This document shows positions 1-11,857 of a DNA stretch of 64,000 nt, in pieces. The notes beneath the pieces are model-generated. The model had not been told where the DNA came from, searched no databases, and saw only the letters and a program-made list of their open reading frames with translations. The translations under genes were made by a program, and so were the position numbers. Each line of letters opens with the position of its first letter. The stretch's first letter is position 1. Source of the DNA: Curtobacterium sp. MCPF17_002 (GTDB lineage Bacteria > Actinomycetota > Actinomycetes > Actinomycetales > Microbacteriaceae); NCBI RefSeq assembly GCF_003234115.2, contig NZ_CP126251.1, forward strand, positions 1-64,000, in the 5' to 3' direction.

Positions 1-1467
1 ATGACGATGCCGGCCGACCCCGTCGAGGACCTCTGGTCATCGGTCCTCGGACTCCTCTCCGAGGACGACCGCGTCACCCCGCAGCTGGAGGGCTTCCTCC
101 ACCTCGTCGAACCGAAGGGTGTCCTCGCCGGCACCCTCTACCTCGAGGTCCCGAACGACCTCACCCGCGGGATGCTCGAGCAGCGCATCCGGATCCCGAT
201 CACCGAGGCCGTCTCCCGGATCGGCGACGACACCGTCGCGAACTTCGCCATCACCGTGAACCCGGACATGGCGTCGGAACCCCGGGTCGACCCGACCGTC
301 GCGTCGCACGTCCCCGAGTACGCCGAACCCGTGCAGCAGCCGGTCGAGCAGAGCGCTGCACCGCGGCAGTACATCGAGGCGCCGTTCGTCCCGCGCCAGA
401 TCGACTCCCAGGGAACAGGCGGCCGCCCCGAGTCGCGCCTCAACCCGAAGTACAACTTCGACAACTTCGTCATCGGTTCCTCGAACCGGTTCGCGCACGC
501 CGCAGCGGTCGCGGTCGCCGAAGCACCGGCCAAGGCGTACAACCCGCTCTTCATCTACGGCGACTCCGGACTCGGCAAGACACACCTCCTGCACGCGATC
601 GGCCACTACGCCGAGAGCCTCTACCCGGGGATCCGGGTGCGGTACGTGTCGAGTGAGGAGTTCACCAACGACTTCATCAACTCGATCGCGAACAACCGCT
701 CGAACCAGTTCCAGCAGCGCTACCGCGACATCGACATCCTGCTGATCGACGACATCCAGTTCCTGCAGGGCAAGGACTCCACGCAAGAGGCCTTCTTCCA
801 CACGTTCAACACGTTGCACGACCACAACAAGCAGGTCGTGATCACCTCGGACGTCGCGCCGAAGCACCTCACCGGGTTCGAGGACCGGATGCGCTCGCGT
901 TTCGAGTGGGGCCTCATCACCGACGTGCAGGCGCCCGAGCTCGAGACCCGCATCGCGATCCTCCGCAAGAAGGCGCAGTCCGACCACCTGCAGGTGCCGG
1001 ACGACATCCTCGAGTTCATGGCGTCGAAGGTCTCGAGCAACATCCGGGAGCTCGAGGGGACGCTCATCCGGGTCACCGCGTTCGCGAGCCTCAACCGGAC
1101 GGCCGTCGACATGGCGCTCGTGCAGACGGTCCTGAAGGACCTGATCACCCTCGACGACGACAACGTCGTGGCGCCGACGGACATCATCAACCACACCGCG
1201 GAGTACTTCAAGCTCTCCGTCGACGACCTCTACGGGTCCTCCCGCTCGCAGGCGATCGCGACCGCCCGACAGATCGCGATGTACCTCTGCCGTGAGCTGA
1301 CGAGTCTGTCCCTGCCCAAGATCGGGCAGCTGTTCGGCAACCGCGACCACACCACGGTCATGTACGCGAACAAGAAGATCACCGAGCTCATGAAGGAGCG
1401 GCGGTCGATCTACAACCAGGTCACCGAGCTCACCAGTCGCATCAAGCAGGACCGCCGCTACCGCTGA
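1..1467 (+). CDS. dnaA: Chromosomal replication initiator protein DnaA
   Basis: DnaA binds DnaA boxes at oriC, forms an ATP-dependent filament, melts the origin and helps load the replicative helicase. The 488-residue product has the expected architecture: an N-terminal domain I (about 1-90), a Pro/Gln-rich linker (about 100-145), an AAA+ domain with Walker A GDSGLGKT near residue 187 and Walker B LLIDDIQ near 247, and a C-terminal DNA-binding domain with the signature NRDHTTVMYANKKI near 446-460. Length is normal for Actinobacteria. The reading frame begins at the first base of the window, so the upstream promoter is not visible. It is followed by the origin spacer and dnaN, the usual order. 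Confidence 0.98.
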   Translation: MTMPADPVEDLWSSVLGLLSEDDRVTPQLEGFLHLVEPKGVLAGTLYLEVPNDLTRGMLEQRIRIPITEAVSRIGDDTVANFAITVNPDMASEPRVDPTVASHVPEYAEPVQQPVEQSAAPRQYIEAPFVPRQIDSQGTGGRPESRLNPKYNFDNFVIGSSNRFAHAAAVAVAEAPAKAYNPLFIYGDSGLGKTHLLHAIGHYAESLYPGIRVRYVSSEEFTNDFINSIANNRSNQFQQRYRDIDILLIDDIQFLQGKDSTQEAFFHTFNTLHDHNKQVVITSDVAPKHLTGFEDRMRSRFEWGLITDVQAPELETRIAILRKKAQSDHLQVPDDILEFMASKVSSNIRELEGTLIRVTAFASLNRTAVDMALVQTVLKDLITLDDDNVVAPTDIINHTAEYFKLSVDDLYGSSRSQAIATARQIAMYLCRELTSLSLPKIGQLFGNRDHTTVMYANKKITELMKERRSIYNQVTELTSRIKQDRRYR

Positions 1468-1974
1468 TCGCGGGCCCGCATCGCCGTGCGTCGACCCGGC
1501 AGGTCCGCGCGGCTCGCGATCCGACGTGCACGGAAGATCCGGCCTGGAGGCACGGCTGACGACCGTCAGATCGGCCTGTCTCCGCGCGCATCCACCATCT
1601 GAGACGGTTCCATGCGCCGGAGTTCTCACAGTGTGGAAAGCCTGTGGATAACTGTGGAGGACACGCCGCTCGGTTGTTCACAGGAGAGGGGCCATCTGTG
1701 GAAACTGGGGATGGAAGTGGATACCTGAGATTCACTCATCCAGATGTCGCCAACAGGCCACTCACAACTCACACGCTTGTAGTTCCCTGTCGCTGAGCGG
1801 TCTCAACAGGGTTATCCACAGTGTGCACAGGCGTTAACACCATTACTCCTGGTTAACGATTGATCTCAGCGGGCCAACCTTGTGGACGGCGGGATGACAA
1901 GAAATCCCGGCCCGGTCGGGCTGTGCCACAATGGGGCGGCCGGGCAGTCCAACCGATCGACAGGGGTTCCAGCT
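1468..1974. other. Replication origin (oriC) between dnaA and dnaN
   Basis: This 507-bp non-coding spacer holds DnaA-box-like nonamers on both strands. Two are perfect: TGTGGATAA at 1643-1651 and TTATCCACA at 1812-1820. Near matches are TGTGGAAAG (1632-1640), TTGTTCACA (1674-1682) and TGTGGAAAC (1697-1705). An AT-richer stretch at about 1830-1866 with two GTTAAC sites could be the unwinding element. The dnaA-dnaN spacer is the established oriC location in Actinobacteria. A half copy of the window's GGCCTGGAGGC repeat lies at 1541-1555. Confidence 0.88.
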
Positions 1975-3129
1975 GTGAAGTTCGAGGTCAACCGGGACGT
2001 CTTCTCCGAAGCCGTCTCATTCGCGGTGAAGCTCCTCCCACAGCGCACGACCCTCCCGATCCTGTCGGGTGTCCTCATCCACGCCGAGGGCGATCGGCTC
2101 ACGCTGTCGTCGTTCGACTACGAGGTCTCGGCGCAGACGTCCATCACGGCGCAGATCGACGACGCGGGCACCGTACTGGTCTCGGGCCGACTCCTCAACG
2201 ACATCGCGAGCCGCCTGCCGAACGCCCCGGTCACCTTCACCACCGAGGACTCGAAGATCTCGGTCAGCTGCGGGTCCGCCCACTTCACCCTGCTGTCGAT
2301 GCCGGTCGAGGAGTACCCGACCCTCCCGGAGATCGGTGCACAGACCGGTGTCATCCCCGGCGACGCCTTCTCCGAGGCGGTCTCGCAGGTCGCCGTCGCA
2401 GCCAGCCGCGACGACGTCACCCCGGTCATCACCGGCGTGCAGCTCGAGGTCAGCGACCACGACCTCTCACTCATCGCGACCGACCGCTACCGCGTCGCCG
2501 TGCGCACGATCCAGTGGGACTCCGGCCGCTCCGGCGAAACCGACACCGCACCGCTGCACGCACTCGTGCCGGCACGCACCCTGCAGGAAGTCGGCCGCAC
2601 GTTCGGCTCGGCGTCCACCGTCTCGGTCTCGATCAGCGGCTCGTCCGAGCGCGAGCTCATCGCGTTCCACGCCGACGACAAGACCGTGACGTCGCTGCTC
2701 ATCAAGGGCAACTACCCGCCGGTCCGCCGGCTCTTCCCCGATACCGTCGAGGACCACGCGGTGATCAACACCGCGGAACTCGTCGAAGCGGTCCGACGGG
2801 TCTCCCTCGTCCTGGAGCGCGAAGCAGCGCTCCGGTTCTCCTTCACGGTCGACGGGCTCACGCTCGAGGCGATCGGTTCCGAACAAGCGCAGGCGTCAGA
2901 GTCGATCAGTGCGTTGCTGACCGGTGAGGAAACGGTGGTCTCCCTGAAGCCCGCCTTCCTCCTGGACGGGTTGAATGCGGTGCACTCCGAATTCGTCCGC
3001 ATCTCCTTCACCAAGACGGAGAACCCCAACAAGCCGGGACCGGTGCTCATCACCGGCCAGACCTCGCAAGAGGCGCCGGCTGCGGACGGATACCGGTACC
3101 TGCTGCAGCCCAATCTCCTGCTGCGGTAA
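1975..3129 (+). CDS. dnaN: DNA polymerase III beta subunit (sliding clamp)
   Basis: DnaN is the ring-shaped clamp that tethers DNA polymerase III to DNA. The product is 384 residues, normal for the family, beginning MKFEVNRDVFSEAVSFAVK and ending in the typical YLLQPNLLLR-like tail after a late YRYL motif. I chose the GTG at 1975 rather than the in-frame ATG at 1882. The GTG start gives the conserved beta-clamp N terminus, and an AGGGG lies about 8-12 nt upstream; the extra 31 residues from 1882 have no family character and would run into the origin region. It follows oriC and precedes gnd. Confidence 0.96.
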   Translation: MKFEVNRDVFSEAVSFAVKLLPQRTTLPILSGVLIHAEGDRLTLSSFDYEVSAQTSITAQIDDAGTVLVSGRLLNDIASRLPNAPVTFTTEDSKISVSCGSAHFTLLSMPVEEYPTLPEIGAQTGVIPGDAFSEAVSQVAVAASRDDVTPVITGVQLEVSDHDLSLIATDRYRVAVRTIQWDSGRSGETDTAPLHALVPARTLQEVGRTFGSASTVSVSISGSSERELIAFHADDKTVTSLLIKGNYPPVRRLFPDTVEDHAVINTAELVEAVRRVSLVLEREAALRFSFTVDGLTLEAIGSEQAQASESISALLTGEETVVSLKPAFLLDGLNAVHSEFVRISFTKTENPNKPGPVLITGQTSQEAPAADGYRYLLQPNLLLR

Positions 3130-3199
3130 CCGCAACAGCCGAACACTGCGCTGACGCGCCACCCCTGCATCAGCGCGACGACGAACAGAAGAGGAAATC

Positions 3200-4087
3200 A
3201 TGCACATCGGTCTTGTCGGCCTCGGTCGCATGGGCAACAACATGCGTGCCCGTCTCCGCAACGCAGGCATCGAGGTCACCGGGTACGACGCGAACCCCGC
3301 CGTCTCCGATGTGGCCAGCCTCGCCGACCTCGCGGCAGCGCTTCCCGAGGGCCAGAAGCTCGTGTGGGTCATGGTCCCGCACGGCAAGATCACCGACGAC
3401 GTGATCACCGAGCTCGCCGGCGTCCTCGCCGAGGGCGACCTGGTGATCGACGGTGGGAACTCGAAGTGGCTGGACGACACCGTCCACGCCGAGCAGCTCG
3501 GTGCCAAGGGCATCCGTTACATGGACGCCGGCGTCTCCGGTGGTGTCTGGGGCAAGGACAACGGCTACGGCCTCATGGTCGGCGGTGACGTCAAGGACGT
3601 CGAGTTCGCCATGCCGGTCTTCGACGCGCTCCGCCCCGAGGGCCCGCGTGAAGAGGGCTTCTCGCACGCCGGCCCGATCGGCGCCGGCCACTACGCGAAG
3701 ATGGTCCACAACGGCATCGAGTACGCGATCATGCAGGCGTACGGCGAGGGCTTCGAGCTCCTCGAGGCCAAGGACATCATCCACGACGTCCCCGCCGTGT
3801 TCGCCGGCTGGCAGCGCGGCACGGTCGTGCGCTCCTGGCTGCTCGACCTCATGGTGCTCGCCCTCAACGAGGACCCGAAGCTCGACGAGCTCGAGGGCTA
3901 CGTCGAGGACTCGGGCGAGGGCCGTTGGACGCTCGAAGAGGGCATCGAGCTCGCGGTGCCGATGCCCGCGCTCTCGGCGTCGATCTTCGCGCGCTTCGTC
4001 TCGCGTCAGGGCAGCGCGTCCCCGACGATGAAGGCCGTCGCGGCGCTCCGCAACCAGTTCGGCGGACACGCCGTCAAGAAGGCGTAG
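3200..4087 (+). CDS. gnd: 6-phosphogluconate dehydrogenase, short (decarboxylating) type
   Basis: Converts 6-phosphogluconate to ribulose 5-phosphate and CO2 in the oxidative pentose phosphate pathway. At 295 residues it belongs to the short class of about 300 residues rather than the 470-residue class. An N-terminal Rossmann motif GLVGLGRMGNN (residues 4-14), the substrate-binding SGGVWGKDNGYG segment near 113-124 and the catalytic HYAKMVHNGIEYA region near 167-180 are visible. A GAGGAAATC just upstream of the ATG is a good ribosome site. Placement between dnaN and recF is typical of Microbacteriaceae and relatives and suggests shared expression with replication genes, although the metabolic link is unclear. 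Confidence 0.95.
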   Translation: MHIGLVGLGRMGNNMRARLRNAGIEVTGYDANPAVSDVASLADLAAALPEGQKLVWVMVPHGKITDDVITELAGVLAEGDLVIDGGNSKWLDDTVHAEQLGAKGIRYMDAGVSGGVWGKDNGYGLMVGGDVKDVEFAMPVFDALRPEGPREEGFSHAGPIGAGHYAKMVHNGIEYAIMQAYGEGFELLEAKDIIHDVPAVFAGWQRGTVVRSWLLDLMVLALNEDPKLDELEGYVEDSGEGRWTLEEGIELAVPMPALSASIFARFVSRQGSASPTMKAVAALRNQFGGHAVKKA

Positions 4088-4125
4088 TCCTGCCGAGGTA
4101 ACCACCTCGACCCGTATCGGCCCGC

Positions 4126-5331
4126 GTGCACGTCGACAATCTCCAGCTCACCGACTTCCGGAACTACCGGGAGGCGGACGTCGACCTCGCACGCGGGCCG
4201 AACCTGTTCGTCGGACGCAACGGCCAGGGCAAGACGAACCTGGTCGAGGCGATCGGGTACCTGTCGACCCTCGGCTCGCACCGGGTGCCCACCGATGCCG
4301 CGCTCGTCCGCCAGGGCTGTGACGCGGCGATCGTCCGGGCCCGGCTCGCGCACGAGGACCGGAGCATCCTCGCCGAGGTGCAGATCAACCGGACCGGCGC
4401 GAACCGTGCGCAGGTCAACCGTGCGGCGATCAAGCCGCGCGAACTCCCGCGCTACTGCACGAGCGTGCTCTTCGCTCCCGAGGACCTGGCACTCGTCCGT
4501 GGCGAGCCGGCCGGCCGGCGCCGCATGCTCGACGAGCTGCTCGGCCAGATCGCGCCGCGGATGCAGGGCGTCCTCGCGGACTACGACCGGACGCTCCGCC
4601 AGCGGAACACCCTGCTGAAGACCGCGCGGGCGACCGGTGCGAAGGCCGGCGCCCTCGCGACGCTCGACGTCTGGGACGAGCGGCTCGTGGCGTTCGGCTC
4701 GGAGATCGTCGCCGCCCGTGACCACCTCACGCGTCGCCTCGCACCGTTCGTCGCCGAGGCCTACGCGACGGTCGCCGGCGAGCGGCACGAGGCCTCGATC
4801 TCCGGCGTGCTGAGCGTCCGGGGCGACGATCCCGAACTCGCGGACGGCACGGGATCCACGGCCGGCACACCCGACGAACCGGTCACGATCGCGGCCGTCG
4901 CCGATGCCTTCCGCGCAGCGCTCGAGCGTCGCCGGCGGGACGAGCTGGACCGCGGGCTGACCCTGGTCGGACCGCACCGCGACGACGTGCTCTTCCAACT
5001 GAACGGGTTACCGGCCCGCGGGTACGCCAGTCACGGGGAGTCGTGGTCGTTCGCGCTCGCCGTCCAGCTCGCCAGCGCCTCGATCCTCCGCGCCGAGTCG
5101 AACCTGGGCGACCCGATCATCATCCTCGACGACGTCTTCGCCGAACTCGACGAATCGCGCCGCGAACGCCTGGCCGGAGCGGTTGCCGACTACGAGCAGG
5201 TGCTCATCACCGCAGCGGTGTTCGGTGACGTGCCGGAACAGCTGGCCGCACACACGGTGCGGATCGAGGCGGGGACGATCGTCACGGAAGCCGACGTGAC
5301 GGAAGCCGACGTGACGGAAGCCGGCGCCTGA
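4126..5331 (+). CDS. recF: DNA replication and repair protein RecF
   Basis: RecF is an SMC-like ATPase of gap repair that helps load RecA. The 401-residue product starts with GTG at 4126, giving MHVDNLQLTDFRNYREADVD, the normal RecF N terminus. Walker A GRNGQGKTN lies near residues 30-38, and the Walker B ILDDVFAELD with the preceding signature region lies near 322-331. The C terminus carries three copies of a 15-bp unit (5281-5325) that encodes the repeat VTEAD, a feature I would not expect from the core family. The stop codon overlaps the next gene's ATG (TGATG), indicating translational coupling. Confidence 0.96.
   Translation: MHVDNLQLTDFRNYREADVDLARGPNLFVGRNGQGKTNLVEAIGYLSTLGSHRVPTDAALVRQGCDAAIVRARLAHEDRSILAEVQINRTGANRAQVNRAAIKPRELPRYCTSVLFAPEDLALVRGEPAGRRRMLDELLGQIAPRMQGVLADYDRTLRQRNTLLKTARATGAKAGALATLDVWDERLVAFGSEIVAARDHLTRRLAPFVAEAYATVAGERHEASISGVLSVRGDDPELADGTGSTAGTPDEPVTIAAVADAFRAALERRRRDELDRGLTLVGPHRDDVLFQLNGLPARGYASHGESWSFALAVQLASASILRAESNLGDPIIILDDVFAELDESRRERLAGAVADYEQVLITAAVFGDVPEQLAAHTVRIEAGTIVTEADVTEADVTEAGA
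5281..5325 (+). repeat. Three tandem 15-bp units at the 3' end of recF
   Basis: The unit GTGACGGAAGCCGAC occurs three times head to tail with one base changed in the first and last copies. It encodes VTEAD-VTEAD-VTEAG, just before the stop codon. The in-frame unit length means copy-number slippage would only lengthen or shorten the RecF tail. Confidence 0.9.
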
Positions 5332-5831
5332 TGCCGAAGCCATCCAAGCCGACCGAGCCCTCGCGGGTCTACCGCCACCTCCGCGCCGTCTTCGGCGACC
5401 CCTCCAAGCGCGGCGTCGACGCTCGTCGCCGACGCATGAGCGCGCTCGACCCCGACTCCGTCCCCTACGGCCGCGGTCGCGAACCGAAGGGCCTCGCCGA
5501 CGTCGTCGGTTCGCTCGCCCAGGAACTCGGCTGGACCGAGCCGCTCGCCCGTTCGGAACTCTTCGTCGACTGGCCCGCTGTGGTCGGCGACGAACTCGCG
5601 AAGCACTCCCGACCGATGACGATCGACGACGGTGCGCTGGTGATCCGGTGCGACTCCACGGCGTGGGCGACGCAGCTCCGGCTGATGCGCAGCACCATCA
5701 CCACGACCATCGCCGAACGGCACCCGGAGGCAGGGGTGGAATCGATCCGGGTTTCCGGGCCTGACGCCCCCACCTGGAAACGCGGCCCCAGGACGGTCCA
5801 GGGGCGCGGTCCTCGCGACACCTACGGTTGA
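5331..5831 (+). CDS. DUF721/DciA-family protein
   Basis: A 166-residue protein of the DUF721 family, which includes DciA, the ancestral replicative helicase loader/operator. This assignment is from family resemblance and position between recF and gyrB, where Actinobacteria carry it. The conserved core is about residues 55-135 (LAQELGWTEPLARSELFVDWPAVVGDELAKHSRP, then a beta-rich VIRCDSTAWATQLR segment). The N terminus is basic, likely disordered. Its ATG overlaps the recF stop by one base. No transmembrane segment is evident. Role in helicase loading is inferred, not shown. Confidence 0.85.
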   Translation: MPKPSKPTEPSRVYRHLRAVFGDPSKRGVDARRRRMSALDPDSVPYGRGREPKGLADVVGSLAQELGWTEPLARSELFVDWPAVVGDELAKHSRPMTIDDGALVIRCDSTAWATQLRLMRSTITTTIAERHPEAGVESIRVSGPDAPTWKRGPRTVQGRGPRDTYG

Positions 5832-5907
5832 GCCGACGAAATCATCCTCTGGTGCCAGATTCGGCCGCTGAACGGCCGATTTCAGCCCTCGGACGAGGGG
5901 GTCCTGA

Positions 5908-7968
<2,061 letters not shown>

Positions 7969-7976
7969 GACACCTC

Positions 7977-8066
7977 GGCCTGGAGGCGCGGCGTGAGCCG
8001 CGTCGACCAGTCCCGACCACCTGTGGTCGCGCCCGGCGCGACGAACGGAACCAGTGCCTCCAGGCC
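7977..8066. repeat. Inverted GGCCTGGAGGC arms in the gyrB-gyrA spacer
   Basis: GGCCTGGAGGC (7977-7987) and its exact complement GCCTCCAGGCC (8056-8066) lie 68 nt apart in the only gap of the gyrB-gyrA pair. They are a member of the GGACTGGAGGC palindrome family found elsewhere in the window, here with a much longer loop. Confidence 0.75.
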
Positions 8067-8103
8067 ATCGCCCGGAGGGCCACCAGAAAGGTGACCAAGC
8101 CAC

Positions 8104-10797
8104 ATGGCTGACGACAACGAGAACGGCGCCGACGAGCAGCCCGAGATCGTCCACGGCGACAGCGGGGACATCGTCGTCTCCGGTGACCGCATCTCGCAGG
8201 TCGACCTGCAGCTCGAGATGCAGCGTTCGTACCTCGACTACGCGATGTCGGTCATCGTCGGCCGTGCGCTGCCGGAGGTCCGTGACGGACTGAAGCCGGT
8301 GCACCGCCGCGTGATCTACGCGATGTTCGACGGCGGTTACCGGCCGGACCGGGCCTTCTCGAAGTGCTCGCGCGTGGTCGGCGACGTGATGGGGCAGTTC
8401 CACCCGCACGGTGACAGCGCGATCTACGACGCACTCGTCCGCCTCGTGCAGCCGTGGTCGCTCCGGTACCCGCTCGCACTCGGCCAGGGCAACTTCGGCT
8501 CGCCCGGCAACGACGGCGCGGCCGCCCCGCGGTACACCGAGACCAAGATGGCGCCGCTCGCCATGGAGATGGTCCGGGACATCGACGAGGACACCGTCGA
8601 CTTCCAGGACAACTACGACGGTCGCACGCAGGAACCCGCCATCCTGCCGGCGCGGTTCCCGAACCTGTTGGTCAACGGCTCGGTCGGCATCGCGGTCGGC
8701 ATGGCCACGAACATCCCGCCGCACAACCTGCGCGAGGTCGCCGCCGGTGCGCAGTGGGCACTCGAGCACCCGGACGCGACGCGTGAGGAACTCCTCGCCG
8801 CGCTCATGCAGCGGATCAAGGGACCGGACTTCCCGACCGGGGCGCAGATCCTCGGCACCAAGGGCATCCAGGACGCCTACCGCACCGGTCGCGGATCGAT
8901 CACGATGCGCGCGGTCGTCAACGTCGAGGAGATCCAGGGCCGCACCTGCCTCGTCGTCACCGAGCTGCCGTACCAGGTCAACCCCGACAACCTCGCGATC
9001 CGCATCGCCGAGGGCGTCAAGGACGGCAAGCTCTCCGGCATCGCGGACATCCGCGACGAGACCTCCGGCCGCACCGGGCAGCGCCTCGTCATCGTGCTGA
9101 AGCGCGACGCCGTCGCCAAGGTCGTCCTGAACAACCTGTACAAGCACACGCAGCTGCAGGAGAACTTCGGCGCGAACATGCTCGCGATCGTCGACGGCGT
9201 CCCGCGCACCCTCGCGCTCGACGGCTTCATCTCCGCCTGGGTCGACCACCAGATCGACGTCATCGTCCGCCGGACCCAGTACCGACTCCGCGAGGCCGAG
9301 AAGCGTGCGCACATCCTGCGCGGCTACCTCGCAGCGCTCGACGCCCTCGACGAGGTCATCGCGCTCATCCGCCGGTCGCCCGACGTCGAAGAGGCCCGCA
9401 CCGGCCTGATGGACCTGCTGTCCGTCGACGAGATCCAGGCGCGCGCGATCCTCGAACTCCAGCTCCGTCGCCTCGCCGCCCTCGAGCGGCAGAAGATCCA
9501 CGACGAGGCGGAAGAGCTCGAGCGGAAGATCGCCGACTTCCAGGACATCCTGGCGTCGGAGACCCGCCAGCGCACGATCATCGGCGACGAGCTCGCGGAG
9601 ATCGTCGAACGCTTCGGCGACGACCGTCGCAGCGAGATCCTGCTCGGCTTCGACGGGGACATGTCCATCGAGGACCTCATCCCCGAAGAGGAGATGGTCG
9701 TCACCATCACCCGCGGCGGGTACGTCAAGCGGACCCGGAGCGACAACTACCGCTCCCAGCACCGCGGCGGACGCGGGGTCAAGGGTGCGCAGCTGCGCGC
9801 CGACGACATCGTCGAGCACTTCTTCGTCACGACGACGCACCACTGGCTGCTGTTCCTCACCGACCAGGGCCGCGTCTACCGCGCGAAGGCGTACGAACTG
9901 CAGGAGGCCAGCCGCGACGCGAAGGGCCAGCACGTCGCCAACCTGCTCGCGATGCAGCCGGACGAGCAGATCCAGCAGGTCCTCGACATCCGTGACTACG
10001 AGGCTGCGCAGTACCTCGTGCTCGCCACCGCGCACGGCCTCGTCAAGAAGACGGCGCTGACCGAGTACGACACGAACCGCACCGGCGGCATCATCGCGAT
10101 CAACCTCCGCGACGGTGACACCCTGGTGCAGGCGCTCCTCGTCGACGAGCACGACGACCTGCTCCTCGTGTCGAAGCACGGCATGTCGCTGCGCTTCACC
10201 GCCACGAACGACACCCTGCGCCCGATGGGTCGATCGACCTCCGGCGTGAAGGGCATGTCCTTCCGCGACGACGACGCACTCCTCGCAGCCCGGGTCGTGT
10301 CCGACGACGGCTACGTGTGGGTCATGACCGAGGGCGGCTACGCCAAGCGCACCTCGGTCGACCAGTACCGCGTGCAGGGCCGTGGTGGTCTCGGCATCAA
10401 GGTGGCCAAGCTGGCCGCCGACCGAGGCGAGCTTGTGGGTGCTCTCATCGTGGGCGAGGACGACGAGGTGCTCGTCGTGCTGCAATCGGGCAAGGTGGTA
10501 AGGTCTGCCGTGGCCGAGGTGCCCGCCAAGGGTCGCGACACGATGGGTGTGGTCTTCGCGAGGTTCGCGGAGAACGACCGGATCATCGCTGTGGCCCGGA
10601 ACACCGAGCGGAACCTGGACGACCAGGACGACGCCGAGATCGAGCCCGCGGGCCCGGTGGAGACGGTCAGCCCGGACGAAGCGGCCGCCGACCCCGCCGA
10701 CGCAGCGCCCGGGGATGCAGCGCCCGCCGATGCAGTGCCCACCGACCGCACGCCCACGGACACCGTGGCCGGAGAGGACCAGTCAAGCAATGAGTAG
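8104..10797 (+). CDS. gyrA: DNA gyrase subunit A
   Basis: GyrA breaks and rejoins DNA in the gyrase heterotetramer. The 897-residue product has the catalytic tyrosine at residue 144 in [10 protein letters not shown]. The quinolone-resistance region reads [14 protein letters not shown] (100-113), with Ser105 and Asp109 at the E. coli 83 and 87 positions, i.e. not obviously resistant. The C-terminal beta-pinwheel contains the GyrA box-like [10 protein letters not shown] (near 557). The last 45 or so residues form a Pro/Ala/Asp-rich, probably disordered tail. GAAAGG at 8086-8091 is the likely ribosome site. The 3' end overlaps the next gene by 8 nt in another frame. Confidence 0.98.
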   Translation: MADDNENGADEQPEIVHGDSGDIVVSGDRISQVDLQLEMQRSYLDYAMSVIVGRALPEVRDGLKPVHRRVIYAMFDGGYRPDRAFSKCSRVVGDVMGQFHPHGDSAIYDALVRLVQPWSLRYPLALGQGNFGSPGNDGAAAPRYTETKMAPLAMEMVRDIDEDTVDFQDNYDGRTQEPAILPARFPNLLVNGSVGIAVGMATNIPPHNLREVAAGAQWALEHPDATREELLAALMQRIKGPDFPTGAQILGTKGIQDAYRTGRGSITMRAVVNVEEIQGRTCLVVTELPYQVNPDNLAIRIAEGVKDGKLSGIADIRDETSGRTGQRLVIVLKRDAVAKVVLNNLYKHTQLQENFGANMLAIVDGVPRTLALDGFISAWVDHQIDVIVRRTQYRLREAEKRAHILRGYLAALDALDEVIALIRRSPDVEEARTGLMDLLSVDEIQARAILELQLRRLAALERQKIHDEAEELERKIADFQDILASETRQRTIIGDELAEIVERFGDDRRSEILLGFDGDMSIEDLIPEEEMVVTITRGGYVKRTRSDNYRSQHRGGRGVKGAQLRADDIVEHFFVTTTHHWLLFLTDQGRVYRAKAYELQEASRDAKGQHVANLLAMQPDEQIQQVLDIRDYEAAQYLVLATAHGLVKKTALTEYDTNRTGGIIAINLRDGDTLVQALLVDEHDDLLLVSKHGMSLRFTATNDTLRPMGRSTSGVKGMSFRDDDALLAARVVSDDGYVWVMTEGGYAKRTSVDQYRVQGRGGLGIKVAKLAADRGELVGALIVGEDDEVLVVLQSGKVVRSAVAEVPAKGRDTMGVVFARFAENDRIIAVARNTERNLDDQDDAEIEPAGPVETVSPDEAAADPADAAPGDAAPADAVPTDRTPTDTVAGEDQSSNE

Positions 10798-11197
10798 TGT
10801 CGCCGAGAAGCTCCAGAAGAAGGCGAAGCGGCCCGTCGGCACCCGTCAGGTGCGACTGCGGCTCGTGTACGTCGACTTCTGGTCGATGGTGAAGCTCAGC
10901 TTCCTCATCGCCCTGGCCGGATCGATCGTGATCGTCGTCGCCACCGCGCTGGTGTGGGTCATCCTCAACCAGACCGGCGTCTTCGGCGAGATCGACTCCT
11001 TGCTCAAGGACGTCACGGGGCAGAACAACTACTCGATCATGGACCAGTTCTCGCTGGGTCAGGTGCTCGGGTTCTCCATCGTCGTGGGCATCCTCAACGT
11101 GGTCGTCGGCACCGTGCTCGGCGCGATCGTGAGCGTCCTCTACAACCTCAGTGTGCGGATCACGGGCGGCCTGCTCGTGGGCTTCACGAACAACTGA
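10790..11197 (+). CDS. DUF3566 transmembrane protein
   Basis: A 135-residue membrane protein of the DUF3566 family, regularly found directly after gyrA in Actinobacteria. I start at ATG 10790, inside the last 8 nt of gyrA, preceded by GGAGAGGACC about 10-19 nt upstream. A basic N terminus (about 1-25, [15 protein letters not shown]) is followed by two hydrophobic segments (about 35-60 and 88-115). Function is unknown. The overlap suggests co-translation with GyrA. Confidence 0.88.
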   Translation: MSSVAEKLQKKAKRPVGTRQVRLRLVYVDFWSMVKLSFLIALAGSIVIVVATALVWVILNQTGVFGEIDSLLKDVTGQNNYSIMDQFSLGQVLGFSIVVGILNVVVGTVLGAIVSVLYNLSVRITGGLLVGFTNN

Positions 11198-11272
11198 CAC
11201 ACCCGGCCGGATGTGGCCGACCGCTCGATTTCGTTCTCCGGGATCGGTACGGTAGGCTTTCATCCGGTCTGA

Positions 11273-11349
11273 GGGGCTATAGCTCAGGCGGTTAGAGCGC
11301 TTCGCTGATAACGAAGAGGTCCAAGGTTCAAGTCCTTGTAGCCCCACCA
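11273..11349 (+). tRNA. tRNA-Ile (anticodon GAT)
   Basis: A full cloverleaf is visible. The acceptor arm is GGGGCTA paired with TAGCCCC (11339-11345). The D-arm holds AGCTCAGGCGGTTAGAGC. The anticodon loop reads CTGATAA with anticodon GAT, and the T-arm holds GGTTCAAGTCC. The discriminator A at 11346 is followed by an encoded CCA. Confidence 0.97.
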
Positions 11350-11396
11350 CGCAAGAATCCAAGCAGTACCCGTCACTGGCACGATCGGTGGCACTC

Positions 11397-11469
11397 GGGG
11401 CCTTAGCTCAGTTGGTAGAGCGCCTGCTTTGCAAGCAGGATGTCAGGAGTTCGATTCTCCTAGGCTCCA
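11397..11469 (+). tRNA. tRNA-Ala (anticodon TGC)
   Basis: Acceptor GGGGCCT pairs with AGGCTCC (11462-11468, one G:U). The anticodon loop CTTTGCAAG carries anticodon TGC, and the T-arm holds GAGTTCGATTCTC. The discriminator A is at 11469, and no CCA is encoded. It lies 47 bp after tRNA-Ile, the usual pair downstream of gyrA in Actinobacteria. Confidence 0.97.
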
Positions 11470-11635
11470 CTCCGCTCGGGTCGACGCTGTTCGGCTCGTT
11501 CCTCGCCTCACCAGGGCGTTTCGTCGTGCTTGTCTGCGCCTTCGGCGCGCCGCTCCGCGATGGTCCGTCCGCCCGCTGGCCGCCTTCGGCGGCGCCGCTC
11601 TGCGATGGTCCGTCCGCGGCTGGTGGTGGGCTGTT

Positions 11636-11690
11636 GAGATCGCAGTTTGGCGGGGGCCGCCGTGCTGGGAGGGCGCGGAAGTGCGATCTC
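11636..11690. repeat. GAGATCGCA element, copy 1
   Basis: Arms GAGATCGCAGTT (11636-11647) and AAGTGCGATCTC (11679-11690) pair with one mismatch around a 31-nt G/C-rich loop. The second copy, at 48833-48895, has a loop of exactly the same length, and its loop resembles the reverse complement of this one. Confidence 0.75.
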
Positions 11691-11704
11691 GAGGTGCGCG
11701 CGGG

Positions 11705-11749
11705 CGGACTGGAGGCGCGGGGCGGGGCCGGCACGTGCCTCCCGGCCGG
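11705..11749. repeat. Degenerate GGACTGGAGGC palindrome
   Basis: Left arm CGGACTGGAGGCGCGG (11705-11720) is an exact match to the family, while the right side retains only GTGCCTCC followed by CGGCCGG. It lies in the non-coding interval after tRNA-Ala. Confidence 0.6.
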
Positions 11750-11811
11750 TGGGTGATGCGTCACAGGCACGTGGTGCGCCGCTCAATTCGCGCTCGCCAG
11801 CACGGAGACGA

Positions 11812-11843
11812 CGAAGGGCCCCGGCGGAAGCCGGGGCCCTTCG
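11812..11843 (-). terminator. Intrinsic terminator of the small membrane protein gene
   Basis: A 14-bp perfect stem (CGAAGGGCCCCGGC with its complement) closes on a GGAA loop, 14 nt beyond the stop codon of the minus-strand gene that ends at 11858. The flanking T-run is weak, as is common in Actinobacteria. Confidence 0.85.
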
Positions 11844-11857
11844 TGCGAACCGGGAGG

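Larger units (their letters stand above)
11470..11811. other. Non-coding interval with three repeat structures
   Basis: No gene is supported here. It holds an imperfect direct repeat with a 44-bp period (GCCTTCGGCG...CGATGGTCCGTCCGC at about 11538 and 11582), a GAGATCGCAGTT/AAGTGCGATCTC inverted repeat (11636-11690) and a degenerate GGACTGGAGGC element (11705-11749). Open frames across it lack ribosome sites and run into the tRNAs or cyclophilin, so I treat them as chance. Confidence 0.6.

Noticed and set aside
37-1629. A 530-codon frame antisense to dnaA
   Set aside because: Covers a highly conserved gene and part of oriC; composition is that of a shadow frame.
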